A DNA stretch of 64,000 nt from Ilex aquifolium (Eukaryota; Streptophyta; Magnoliopsida; Aquifoliales; Aquifoliaceae), in assembly GCA_951799425.1 (NCBI GenBank), contig OX637402.1, positions 20,659,844-20,723,843 on the forward strand, in the 5' to 3' direction. The position numbers were made by a program, and so were the translations under genes. The notes under the pieces were generated by a model. That model had not been told where the DNA came from, made no database searches, and worked only from the letters and a program-made list of their open reading frames with translations. Positions 21,201 to 31,515 of the stretch are shown here, one piece after another. The stretch's first letter is position 1, and every line of letters begins with the position of its first letter.

Positions 21201-23803
21201 CTTGAAGATAGTGGTTTTGTACCACTTGATGAAATTTCTTCAAATTTAGGAGCCCATGTCCCCACATTGAAGGTAGGACACTCAATGGAGTTTTGTTCCA
21301 GAGAGTCAGATGAGTCAGATTTTGACAAAGTTGATTCACTAAGATCCTCACAGAATGAGTCATTCAGATGTGCTTGTATTAATGACTCAATGAAATTTAT
21401 TTCTCCTACCTCCTCGTACTCTCTTGGGTGTTTTGCAATGTCAAAGACGTTCATTTCGAGAGTCATATCCCCAAAAGTCAATTTCATAATACCATTCCTG
21501 CAATTGATTAGTGCATTGGAGGTTGCTAGAAAAGGTCGACCAAGAATGACAGGAATTGGAGTTTCTGAATGAACTTCTGGATGAGTATCTAGAACAATGA
21601 AGTCTACAGGGAAGACAAAATTATCCACTTGAACAAGTACATCTTCAACAATACCCCTAGGAATTTTTACAGATCTATCTGCCAATTGGAGTGTGGTGCA
21701 AGTGGGTTTCAGTTCACCTAAACCCAACTGCTGGTAGACAGAGAAAGGAAGCAAGTTGACACTAGCTCCAAGGTCTAACAATGCTTGCTCAATTTTGAAA
21801 TTTCCAATGACACATGACACAGTGGGACACCCTGGATCTTCGCACTTTGAAGGGATTTTGTGTTGAAGTAGGGCACTGGCTTGCTCTGTGAGGAAGGCTC
21901 TTTTTTGAACATTTTGGCTTCTTTTGACTGTGCACAAGTCTTTTAGAAACTTGGCATAAGCTGGAACCTGTTGGATTGCATCCAGAAGTGGGATGTTGAT
22001 TTTTACTTGCTTGAAAAGCTCGTAAATTTCAGACTGATTGTTTGCTTTCTGTATGCTCTTGAGTCTATGAGGGAAAGGAGCAGGAATAGAACACGAGGGT
22101 TCTTCTTCCCTTGATGGCTCTGGTTCTTGTTCAATCATGGGATCACAGTCATTTTTTTTTTCAAGTTCTGGCTCACTTAATGGGTTGGCTGGAATTGAGA
22201 CTGGTTTTGGGTCTGGAATCAGCATGTTTCTGATGGACTTGTCAATCTTTTTGCCACTTCTCAATGTGGTGACAGTTTTGGCTTGGTCTTGTGGAGTTTC
22301 CATAGTTGATGGATTTCCCACCTGAAATTGGCCTTGTGGAGGCTTTGGTTGGGCAGGAAATTTTCCCTTCTCATGTGTGCTCATGGACTGGGTCAGCTTT
22401 TGAATGTGGCCTTTGAGATCCTCAAAAGATTGTGTGGTCTGGGCCTTGAAATCAATAAAAGCCTGAGTAGAACTATTGTTATAGCTCATTTGGGTTTGCA
22501 TGAATTGATTCAATGTATCTTCAAGGTTCCTTTTGTGTGGTGGTTGATATGGAGGATATTGTGGAGGTCCTTGAGGTGGTTGTGGTGGCCCTTGTGGATG
22601 AGGATATTGTGGAGGTCCTTGAGGTGGTTGTTGTGGACTTTGTTGCTGATTCATGGGGGTTGGTTGTGTGTTTCTCCAACTGAAATTTGGGTGGTTCCGC
22701 CACCCTGGATTGTATGTTTCAGAGTATGGGTTGGAGTAAGGCTTGTTGAAATTGGAAATGGCATTTGTTTGTTCCAACAAAACTTCTTTGAATGCCGGAA
22801 TGGTCGGGCATTCCCCAGTAGGATGCCCTGTTAGTGCACAAATCCCACACACTTGTTCTGTGGGAGGGACAACATCAACTTGATGGACCTTTTTCATCTC
22901 TAAAGCTTCAAGCTTTCGAGACAAAGTGGACATTTTTGCTCTAAGATCATCATCTTCTCTCAAGACATACTTACCCCCTTGGAAAGTAGGTGGTTTGGCT
23001 TCTACAGTGGTAGGAGATGCTGAGTCCCACATTTGAGAACTGTCAGATATGGTATCAAAAAAATTGAATGCCTCCTCCGGACTTTTTCCCATGAACTCTC
23101 CTTGAGCCATCATTTCGACAAACTGTCGTAACCTAGTGGGCAAGGAGTCATAGAAAAATCCTACCAAAGTCCAATTTTCAAAAGCATGGTGTGGACAAGA
23201 TTGGAGAAGATCTTTGAATCTCTCCCAGCTTTGATAAAAAGTTTCCCCTTCTTTGATCGAAAAATTCATGATTTGTCTTTTGAGTGTATTAGTGCGGTGC
23301 AGAGGAAAGAATTTTCTGAAAAATTCATTCTGTAGAGCCTGCCAATTAGGGATTGAAAGAGATTTTAAAGAATGTAACCATTGTTTGGCTTTATCCCTCA
23401 AAGAGAAAGAAAACAATTTCATTTTTGTCAATTCAGAATTGTCTTGAAATGTTCCACACACTTCTTCGAAGTCTTTGATATGCAGATACGGATTTTCTGC
23501 ATCTGATCCATGAAACACGGGCAATAACTGCACTGTCCCCGGCTTTACAGTAAAGAGGGGAGCATTTTCAGGAAAAATAAAACAAGAGGGGACACTATTC
23601 CTTGTGGGATGTAAGTAATCTCGCAATGTTCGAATGTTGGGTACTTCCCCCTCTCTCACATGATCTTCACCCTGCCTGTCAATATTTGCCATATTGAAGT
23701 TACAAGAATCGGCTTCTGATTTGGGTGAAAGTGGTTCAAGTTGATTTACAGACCCAGAAGATTCAGCAGGCAAATTTTGAAAGAGGCGATTGGTGTCAGT
23801 CAT
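18203..23803 (-). CDS. gag-pol polyprotein of the Athila-type retrotransposon, intact
   Basis: One open frame of 1866 codons encodes particle, protease, reverse transcriptase and integrase. Gag occupies about residues 60-340. It has a Pro/Gln-rich tract at about 390-425 and a zinc knuckle [14 protein letters not shown] (Cx2Cx4Hx4C) near 318-331. The protease has [12 protein letters not shown] near 676, with Leu where most families have Ser or Thr, as is usual in Athila. RT has [11 protein letters not shown] and the FMDDFSVYG catalytic box near 1119. RNase H starts [12 protein letters not shown] near 1266. Integrase has an HHCC finger near 1470-1515 and a DDE core (WGIDFMGPF near 1546, IISDGGSHF near 1605, Glu in QTSGQAE near 1640). 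No stop or frameshift was seen. The last residues before the stop overlap the cassette promoter. Confidence 0.95.
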   Translation of the reverse strand: MTDTNRLFQNLPAESSGSVNQLEPLSPKSEADSCNFNMANIDRQGEDHVREGEVPNIRTLRDYLHPTRNSVPSCFIFPENAPLFTVKPGTVQLLPVFHGSDAENPYLHIKDFEEVCGTFQDNSELTKMKLFSFSLRDKAKQWLHSLKSLSIPNWQALQNEFFRKFFPLHRTNTLKRQIMNFSIKEGETFYQSWERFKDLLQSCPHHAFENWTLVGFFYDSLPTRLRQFVEMMAQGEFMGKSPEEAFNFFDTISDSSQMWDSASPTTVEAKPPTFQGGKYVLREDDDLRAKMSTLSRKLEALEMKKVHQVDVVPPTEQVCGICALTGHPTGECPTIPAFKEVLLEQTNAISNFNKPYSNPYSETYNPGWRNHPNFSWRNTQPTPMNQQQSPQQPPQGPPQYPHPQGPPQPPQGPPQYPPYQPPHKRNLEDTLNQFMQTQMSYNNSSTQAFIDFKAQTTQSFEDLKGHIQKLTQSMSTHEKGKFPAQPKPPQGQFQVGNPSTMETPQDQAKTVTTLRSGKKIDKSIRNMLIPDPKPVSIPANPLSEPELEKKNDCDPMIEQEPEPSREEEPSCSIPAPFPHRLKSIQKANNQSEIYELFKQVKINIPLLDAIQQVPAYAKFLKDLCTVKRSQNVQKRAFLTEQASALLQHKIPSKCEDPGCPTVSCVIGNFKIEQALLDLGASVNLLPFSVYQQLGLGELKPTCTTLQLADRSVKIPRGIVEDVLVQVDNFVFPVDFIVLDTHPEVHSETPIPVILGRPFLATSNALINCRNGIMKLTFGDMTLEMNVFDIAKHPREYEEVGEINFIESLIQAHLNDSFCEDLSESTLSKSDSSDSLEQNSIECPTFNVGTWAPKFEEISSSGTKPLSSSDRPPKPELKPLPSDLKYAFLGEDKSYPVVISSKITDLQEAQLIEVLKSHKSTIGWTIADLKGISPLICNHAIYLEEDSKPSRQMQRRLNPHMKEVVRLEVLKLLDAGIIFPISDSKWVSPTQVVPKKSGVTVVKNDANELVPTRVVTGWRMCIDYRKLNLVTRKDHFPLPFLDQVLERIAGHEFYCFLDGYSGYNQIEIALNDQEKTTFTCPFGTFAFKRMPFGLCNAPATFQRCMLSLFSDMVENFLEIFMDDFSVYGDSFDLCLANLEKVLMRCKEANLVLNWEKCHFMVNQGIVLGHIVSSEGMKVDKAKIDLIRNLPAPRVVKDVRSFLGHAGFYRRFIKDFSTIAKPMCHLLSQDVIFDWNEACQKSFDKLKGMLISAPIMQPPDWTLPFELMCDASDYAVGAVLGQRKDKKPHVIYYASKTLNDAQMNYSTTEKELLAVVFALEKFRSYLVGSSVTVFTDHAALKFLLTKKDAKPRLLRWILLLQEFDLVIKDKKGVENVVADHLSRLTYEFHEDGLPINEKFPDEQLFRIDETPWYADIANFLATGTLPPFFTPMDKKKFLREVRNFFWEDPYVFKYCKDQIIRRCIPAQESRQVITFCHSEACGGHFSSRKTAAKILQCGFYWPTLFQDVHAFCVTCDRCQRLGNISKRNMMPLNPILVIEIFDCWGIDFMGPFPPSFGYLYILVAVDYVSKWVEAIPCRNNDHQTVIKFLKENILSRFGIPKSIISDGGSHFCNRPFWNLMKKYLIFHKIATPYHPQTSGQAELANREIKLILEKTVNPDRKDWSLRLTDALWAYRTAFKTILGMSPYRLVYGKPCHLPVELEHRAYWAIKAMNFDLDKAGLSRKLQINELEELRNEAYENAKIAKTRMKIFHDKNIVRKSFEPDQKVLLFNSRLRLFPGKLKSRWTGPYIVKKVFEHGAVEVENPSNGNIFTVNGQRLKPFVENFVQNVETIFFMDPESISGNHSGDYACRHKKGSGQSDTRHDGLPL

Positions 23804-23904
23804 AAAACAAAATTATTCACAATAAGGCAAAAATATAAACAAAAAGAGAGGTTTTTTTTTTTTTTTTTTTTTCACTTTTTTCTAAAAAAAACACATTTTA
23901 TGAT

Positions 23905-23922
23905 TCCCCGGCAACGGCGCCA
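23905..23922 (-). other. primer-binding site, tRNA-Asp type
   Basis: On the element's strand TGGCGCCGTTGCCGGGGA follows the 5' LTR after a short spacer. It is complementary to the 3' end expected of plant tRNA-Asp (GTC) with CCA added, the primer usual for Athila elements. Confidence 0.88.
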
Positions 23923-23928
23923 AAAACT

Positions 23929-25725
23929 TGACTTGGTCCGAAATGTATACACCCAAGTGCAGGCGGTCAAGTTGTAGTAATAATCTGGTTTGAGTCCAGA
24001 GTCGAATCCTCAGGGAACTATGGTTGGTGTTCTTTGAAGTAAATAGTGAGAAAGACTTGTAATTGGAAATATTATGATTTTGAAGTTGTGGGAAGTTTTG
24101 GATAGAATGTAAGATTCTTTCCAATGGGTATTTTGCTAGACAAAATATAAGATGATTAAATGTAACAAACACTCTTTGGTTCGGGAATCAGAATATGTAG
24201 TTGATTATCCGGTGCATTATGTTTATGCTTTATAACTCAATTAACTCCCGTGTCAACGGCAAATTAATCGGAAGATAGGAATGAAGTGCAATAATGGTGG
24301 ACATTGAAAGTTTGTCATGAAGAGTTAGTTAGGGTACTTGCCTTGAATCAATGGATCTTTCCATGTAGGAGTCATCCATTTATCATAGAAAGATCCGTTG
24401 ATTATACAAAGTACCTTTACTTTGCTAGGTGCATTCAATCACCCAAAAATCAAGTGGAGTATAGAACATTTAAGCATAAAGGTGATACACAAACATAATG
24501 TCCGGATTAATCTTTTACATATCTATCATCCCTTCCCAAAGAGTGAATGAGGACTACTCACCCTTCATAGCTATGGTAAAGCTAGAATGATGAATGGTAC
24601 TCATCCCCAAAAGGTGTTACAAAGTAAAATGCTCAAGCACTAAAAGTGAAATGCTTTAAAGTAAAATAGCTAAACAAGGAGCCGATCTTCGACAAAGAAT
24701 GAGTGAATCACGTTCCACCCTTCACGGCTTTGGTAAAGCTCTAGAAAAGTGGAAGAGTTTCACTCCTCTAAGGGGAAGAAGGAAGCTCCAACAATGGAAG
24801 TAAAAGAAAACAATACTTAAATTAAAAGAAAGCAATAAATACTTGGTGTTTAATCCACAACCAAGAGATGATAATACATAAAAGAAAACAACAACTTCTT
24901 GGTGTTTAATTCACAACCAAGATCTAATAAAAAGAAAACAACAACTTCTTGGTGTTTAATCCACAACCAAGATATAATAAAAACATAAAAGAAAACAATA
25001 ACTTCTTGGTGTTTAATTCACAACCAAGATCTAAAACATAAAAGAAAACAATAACTTCTTGGTGTTTAATTCACAACCAAGATCTAAAACATAAAAGAAA
25101 ACAATAACTTCTTGGTGTTTAATTCACAACCAAGATCTAATAAAAAGAAAACAATAACTCAAGAAAGTAAATAAAGCAATAATACTTGAAAGATGATTCA
25201 AGAAAAAGATTCAAGACCTTTGGAGTGTTTTCCACTAGGAAGAAATGTTCTTTACAAGAAAAATGAAACAAGAGAAGGATGCCCATTACAAGCCCCCAAG
25301 GGGGGTATTTATAGGCATCCAAATTACAAATATCCTAAAAGATATTTATCCTAAAAGATATTTAATTACAAATATCCTAAAAGATATTTATCCTAAAAGA
25401 TATTTAATTACAAATATCCTAAAAGATATTTATCCTAAAAGATATTTAATTACAAATATCAAGAAGATCTTGATTTACACTTTGATCTCCCTTTGTTTTG
25501 AGCTTTAATAATTTACACCCTATGCTTTGATAAGTTGCTCTCCATGCTTTGATAATTGGCTCCCGTCGTTTTGACGCATAAAAACCTGAAAAGAACAACA
25601 TTCAATGCATTATCCTTAATTCACACATTAACCCTAATTAGATTTATTTTGACTAGTTTAACTTTATTTAATTACACAATTGACCTTTTAATTTAATTAC
25701 ATTTTGCATTAATTAGGGTTAATCA
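23929..25725 (-). repeat. 5' LTR of the Athila-type element
   Basis: This LTR is 1797 bp, with TGACTTGGTC at the left and GGTTAATCA at the right in plus orientation. The TATA box TATAAATA on the element's strand is at 25306-25313. It has three copies of the 42-bp unit ending ATTTAATTAC, where the other LTR has four. The CTTGGT/ACCAAG palindromic unit array lies at about 24841-25140. Confidence 0.92.
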
Positions 25726-25950
25726 GTGTATCAATGTAAAGTGAATATGCAATGTAAAATCAATTACAATACGACAAATGTGAAATATGTAGCATAATAA
25801 CACCACAAAATAAATTGTATTCCTTAAGATTCAGGACAACCATTAATCAAAGTAGAAGAAGTACCAATAACACATTACAAACATATCCACCATTTAATCT
25901 ATTAATTGAATGTCGCAAAATAACCCCCTCCCCCCCCCCCCCCCCCCAAT

Positions 25951-27355
25951 TCATCTACCCATCTGCCATGCGTCGTACATTTCATTCGCCAACTGATTTC
26001 TCCAAGTAGTCCACGCAGTAGAGGTCTCAACACTGTCAACTACATTGGTGTTGGTATTGTCATCGTCCTCATTAAGAACATACTCAGGTATGTGGTCTTC
26101 CAATGGGTCAACTGACATCTCATTTCTAATGAAATTATGTAACAGACAACAAGCAACAATAATTCTGTTATATGTGGTGACAGGGTAGAAACGGGCAGTT
26201 CAAAGGATTGCCCATCGCATCTTGAGGAGAGCAAAACACCTCGCAATAACATTCTTGACAGAGGAATGTTTTAGGTTGAAATATTCATCAGCATTATGAG
26301 GAGCTGCCCTTCCACTTTCAAATTCGTCAAGATGGTATTGTTGACCCCTAAAATGAGCTAAGAAACCCTCATCATTGGTGTACCCAACATCACATAAATA
26401 ATATGTGTCTGTCGTAATTGTGCATATACCCATTAGTACACAATTTCCACAAAATAAAAAATGCAATAAAAATTTCCACTATAGCTTACCCCGTTGAACA
26501 CGTAACACAGTACGTCTTGTAACTGCGTCGCGAAGGACTCTTGAATCTGTCGTCGATCCCTCCCAACCAGACAAAATATAAATGATTCACATGTCAGACG
26601 CACATACTCCTAACACATTTGTTGCAATTTGCCCCTTCCTTGTCCTATATCTTGCTTGGTGCACAAGTGACACTTTTGCTCTAATGTGAGTGTCATCTAA
26701 AGCCCCAACACAGTTCTATACAATAGGAAATAAACATATTATCAACTGATATTTTGCTAACTACATACGATACTACATGACATGACAACTCAAAGGTGGA
26801 TATACTTTAAAAAAACTCTCAATATCTTAAAAAACTTTCACTTACGGTCAGTGCATTCATTTGTGATTGGATCAGGGACTGCAAGCAGTAATCGACATAG
26901 CCTAAGAACTGCCAAAAACACTGCATTGAAATACTTGCTAACCGTCTCACCGGATCTAATGAAACTAAATTTGACTGGTCTATTCTTATGATCATGACTA
27001 ATAATGCTCAAGAACATAGCTACCATATCTTCAATGCTAACATTCCTTGTACGACTGAGCCCACCAACCTATTCAACTAGTGTGCACAATATAGAAAAAC
27101 ATCGTTTGTCCATCCTAAGTTGATTGTAGCATGTTATATCACATTTACCTATCAATCTATTAAGATGCTCTATTTACAGTCGGGTTCACGTGAGCTTGGG
27201 ATCCTATTGTTGTTTTCAATTTCATGAAATTCCAGCAAATTTGCAATCACAGCAATCAGGCATGAGCATATCATAACTATATCATAGATGACACTATCCA
27301 AAACAACCACCAATGGCACACTGAGATCATTGTCTTCATCCATAACAACTACCAC
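25951..27355 (-). pseudogene. PIF/Harbinger transposase (DDE_Tnp_4 type), decayed
   Basis: The minus-strand pieces follow family order. An N-terminus with MDEDND starts at 27343-27355. Next come RNVSIEDMVAMFLSIISHDH, GALDDTHI with the first catalytic Asp, YRTRKGQIATNVLGVC, an intron (about 26421-26489, GT-AG), and YYLCDVGYTNDEGFLAHFRG. Then come NVIARCFALLKMRWAIL, and the end YDAWQMGR with the stop at 25951. The third catalytic residue, Glu in the family ERxFGxLK motif, is Ala here (GCG). Several stops interrupt the N-terminal half. The copy is therefore not a working transposase. Confidence 0.85.
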
Positions 27356-27937
27356 TCACACAAATTACAGTAAACATCCACAACCAACAAGCTGCGTTTT
27401 AAATTACCAAAACAAAACATATTACAGGAACAAGCATGTATTAGATATCATCACACAACAAAGAATACATCTTTTTTGTTAAAATATAAAAAAATCATAA
27501 TCGTTGGACTCAAAATAAAATCAAACAAACATTCTTAATATTATAAGGGCTAAAATATGGATAAAGGCAACATTCTGCAACAAATAAGAGAACAAACTAC
27601 CCAAAAATCGAATAGGTCCAGCGACTAAAACAAGGGAAAAAAATATTTTGGTCTTGTATTTCACTTTCCAAAAACAAATGGTTAAAAAAAAAAGAAAGGA
27701 CATTCTGGGCATGTATTTCACCAACGATTAAAAATTTAGAAGACCAAAATACTAGATCACCACCAATCTTTCCCACAGAGGTCGACATAGGCCAGATCGC
27801 AAGCGATCGTCTCCCTGTCTTACAACATTAACACAACATTAGCGTAATCGACGTTGACGAAAAATTTGAGAAGACTCATAAGAACGTATCTGTGTGCGGT
27901 TTGTAGAAAAAAAAGGTTTAACATCGTTGAGAGTGGC

Positions 27938-28179
27938 TAGGGTTTCAACGGCATTGAGAGTGGCTAGGGTTTCAGCAGCATTGACAGTGGCTAGGGTTTC
28001 ACCATCGTTTAGAGTTGGTAGGGTTTCGGCATCGTTGAGCGTGGCTAGGGTTTCAGCGGCGTTGAGAGAGGCGAGTGGCTAGGGTTTCACCATCGTTCAG
28101 AGTGGGTAGGGTTTCAACATCGTTGAGAGAGACGGCTAGCAAGGGTTTCAGCGTTGAGAAAGGCGAGTGGCTAGGGTTT
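27938..28179. repeat. telo-box minisatellite upstream of the Harbinger transposase
   Basis: TAGGGTTT occurs eight times (plus one AAGGGTTT variant) at roughly 30-bp spacing within units like GTGGCTAGGGTTTCANCG. On the transposase strand this reads AAACCCTAGCC, the plant telo-box. It sits 0.6 kb upstream of the transposase start, near the right end of the element. Confidence 0.8.
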
Positions 28180-28478
28180 GTTTGTAGAAAGTTGGCTTTT
28201 ATATGGGGATACTATACATGAGGGCATTTGTGTCATTTTTTTCTCTTGTACCGTCCTTTCATTTATACCAGCAAGATAATACCACCGGGTAGGTGGTATT
28301 CATTAATACCATGTATAAGGTTTAACGGACACTGTGCAAATCGGGTCGGTATTACGACCCGAAAAATAGTACTGCACATAAAATGCCAAACAAGTAAGGT
28401 AATAGGTGGACCCCGGGTACTATTTCTTGTTATCCCACCCTATAATACCATTTAAACCCCTAAACAAACATGCCCTAA

Positions 28479-31400
28479 AGGTATGTTTGAATATATTCTC
28501 AAAAAACCAGTGTCGGATCCGATCGGTCAGTCCAACTGTTAAACTAGTGAATTGGGTCGTGAACCAAACGCTTTTATCAAACTGGGGCCAGTTTGAATTT
28601 TAAATGATATATAAAATTAAAAAAATCTTTATTTTGGGCAATTTTGCCCTAAAAACTTGTCTTATCTTCTCCAATCTCCACGAGCCAGACACACGCACGA
28701 CGACGACGCATCTCTCTTCTTTTCTCCCTCCTTCTCAGCTCAATTGATCTCCTCGACATCTCTGCTCAACCATAGATCTGATTTGGGACACGATTCCCTT
28801 GTGTTGTTGCTCTTCGGCGGTGATGGTGCCATTGCCCAGATCTAGAGAAGAGAGATGTGGAGAGTTCAAGTGAGCGAGAGATTAACAGAAGAGAAAGAAA
28901 GAGGTAGAAAGTTTCGGACAGAGAAGGAGAAAGAGAAAGAGAAGAGGCATTGAGTTTGAGAGAAAAGACAGATTGTATCTATCTTTGGATTGTGTTGGTA
29001 AAGTAGAAAACAATCATAACCGTTCATCTGGGTGTGGGTGTGAATCAATTGACAGCTGAAATTACAAGACTAAAACTAGAACTTGAAAATTGAACTAAAT
29101 GTAACCTAGTCTTAATTTTATGGCAAATTGTATGGATTGTTGACATGTTTCATAATTTTTTAGATAAATTATTATGTTTTATAATTTTTTTTTGTTTTTT
29201 TATTATACGATCGGTCAATCCAATGAATCATTGACTTGGTCTCTTTGTCGGTTCAATGACCGATTTAATTCTGATAACTTTGTCAAAAAAGGTATTCAAA
29301 AAGATGTTTTCGAGAATAATTTTAGAAAATTGTGATTTATTTTTTGTATATCAAAACATATTTGGTTATATGATCCTAAAACACAGTTTTAAAAGACAAA
29401 AAAAGTCAACACATGTTTGAATAATGACCAAAAAAATAATAAAAATAATTTGAACATAGCGCGAAAGGTAACAACGTGTCGTCCCCAGGATATAACATTA
29501 CAGCCTATTGACTGTTGCTTCACTCAGACATGCACAATCGAATGAAGCAGAAGTTTTACACGACACTTTTAAATATTGCCCAAAAACTTATGCAGTAGAG
29601 AGATTGTAATAGATATTCAGATTGTATTTTTCTATACTGAAATATGTAAATATATATATAGAAAATAGAGGTGTTTAATATTCCATAATTACTTCCATAT
29701 TTAATCAGATAATAACTAAAAAAATAGTTGTTGGAAAACTAGTCAATTGGTATTCAGAAACTAAAATTTTAATATAGGAGTTGTGATGAAAAATAATTAA
29801 ATAAAATATTAAAAAGAGGGTTTAATACTAATTAATATTTTATTTCATTTAGGCGAGCTAGGGGAACCCGCATCTCCTCCGCTTGTCACATCCCTGAGCA
29901 CGTGAGAGTTCTAAGGTCTCACTTTAACTCAAAGGCTAATAACACTAGCATATATATATATACACGCAAGTACTTTTAGCAATTTAGTGGATGTGAGATT
30001 AAATTCTCACATAAAAAACACTCTATTGTTTAAAATACTCTAACATCAATATTATACAACATGTAGACGAACAAAATTTACTCACATAACTCTCAATATT
30101 GCATTGTCTAATGCTAGAAATTAACCTACCATATTTTCTAAAAAGAAAAAAGGAAACCCAAGGATAAAGGGCAAGTGTGAAAGCCTATGAACATATCTCA
30201 AGCAACAAAAAATTAATTTCAAAAACTGAACATGCAAAAAAGACTTCATTCTTTCCTTCACTGTGATGAACTTCAAAACAAAGTCAACCAACTATGTTTC
30301 AAAATTGGCAAAAATATATTATTAGTGTTCTCTGAAATTCTAACTTTTTGTTCCTAGTTTTGGAAAACTAGATATAAAACTTTGCCATCCAAACAACTTC
30401 TCTTATGTTTTTCATATCTGAAAATAAAAAAATTGTTTTACAGATGTAAACCAAATAGGTCTTACGTTTTTTTGGAGTGGATAGTAGACTATAGATTAAA
30501 AATACTTATAATTGTTGTGTTGTGTGTAATTGTGTTGTTGTACTCATCATCTTGTCCTTGTAATCTTTACTTTTCTCTTTCTCATCCCACTATTTGAAAA
30601 ATAAAAATAGAGAATTATGAAAATTTGGTATGATAAAAGAATTTTGAAAAATTGGGGTGATAAAATTAATTTTAAAAAACAAAAAGTTAATAAGTGATTG
30701 TTGGTTAGTGGAGGAGTAAATTATATGGTGATACAAATAAATCTTGTCAAAAAAATTAAACGGGTGGTAGTTAATTGGTAAGGTAAAGAAGTTCTAACAT
30801 GAGACACATGTTAGAATATTATTGTATAAACCGTGAGATATAATTAAATTAAAAAAAAAAAGAAAAAGAAAAAAAACTAAGAGTAAAAGTTTCTTAAGTC
30901 ATCTCCCTTCTAATTTAATTGTAATAATATATAATATAAATATATATTTTACGATAAATTTCATCCAACACATTTGTACCTTAACAAAAGTGATAGAAAC
31001 GGTTTTGCGTATTTGTTTATCCGAATTTTACATATTTACCAAATATGTGTGACATCATATCTTATGTATGTTATGCATAAATGGAAAAATCATCAATATA
31101 TGTATATACATTAACACACACACACACATATAGAGAAAGAGAGGGAACCCGATTAATCAACCAACCTCACTTGCCCCTACCACTTATTCACTCATTCCTC
31201 CCGCCCCCGCCCCCAACCCCACACCATCCACCCCCATCACCTCTCCTCTGTCCCTGCCCTAATCACCCCACCCTCATCATCGAAATTCTTCATTTACCCT
31301 TGTTGAAGGGTTGGCTATTGGTTGGGTGATGGAAGTGGAGGTGGAGATGTGTGAGGTTGTTTGTGGGTGTGCGACTAGTGGTGGTGGTTGTTGAAGTGGT

Positions 31401-31515
31401 TGGGTGGTGGTGGTATGTATATGTGTGTGTGAGGTGGTGTCAATCATAGTGATGACGACTTTGATCTATTTCTTTCTCTTCAAAATTAAAATTGATGTTT
31501 TTTGGTTTCAATTGG
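28479..31515. other. gene-poor intergenic region
   Basis: I see no gene. Two similar direct repeats (GATCGGTCAGTCCAA near 28520 and GATCGGTCAATCCAA near 29210) enclose a CT-rich then GA-rich tract and may bound an old repeat. The rest is AT-rich with a few TA runs (29650, 29952, 30930), a CA/GA microsatellite near 31112 and a C-rich stretch at 31190-31290. Confidence 0.5.

Larger units (their letters stand above)
11596..25730 (-). mobile_element. complete Athila-type Ty3/gypsy retrotransposon
   Basis: The element occupies 11601-25725 and is flanked by GTGTA at 11596-11600 and 25726-25730. Reading on the minus strand, the order is 5' LTR (25725-23929), PBS (23922-23905), gag-pol (23803-18203), two copies of an accessory two-gene cassette (18210-15456), a non-coding region, the polypurine tract (13452-13440), and the 3' LTR (13439-11601). 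The LTRs begin TG and end CA. The open 1866-codon frame and almost identical LTRs mark a recent, possibly still competent insertion. The primer site and the Asp-Leu-Gly-Ala protease motif point to the Athila branch. Confidence 0.93.
9126..28478 (-). mobile_element. PIF/Harbinger transposon interrupted by an Athila retrotransposon
   Basis: The element is 9129-28475. Its ends are imperfect inverted repeats (AGGTATGTTTGTTTGGGGG on the left, GGGCATGTTTGTTTAGGGG read inward from the right) flanked by TAA at 9126-9128 and 28476-28478. Without the retrotransposon and its duplicated GTGTA it is about 5.2 kb, normal for an autonomous PIF/Harbinger. It carries, all on the minus strand, a DDE transposase (right arm), a Myb/SANT-like protein and a hybrid-binding-domain ORF (left arm). 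All three have stops or frameshifts, so this copy is probably immobile. Confidence 0.85.

Noticed and set aside
22328..22834. 168-codon plus-strand ORF
   Set aside because: It is antisense to the Pro/Gln-rich part of gag; the Trp/Leu-rich translation is the shadow of that biased composition.
27894..28082. ORF coding for repeated LRVARVS units
   Set aside because: It is produced by the telo-box minisatellite; no other support for a protein.
27938..28179. Interstitial telomere or chromosome-end fusion
   Set aside because: TAGGGTTT words are spaced by about 30 bp inside a minisatellite, not in tandem TTTAGGG arrays.
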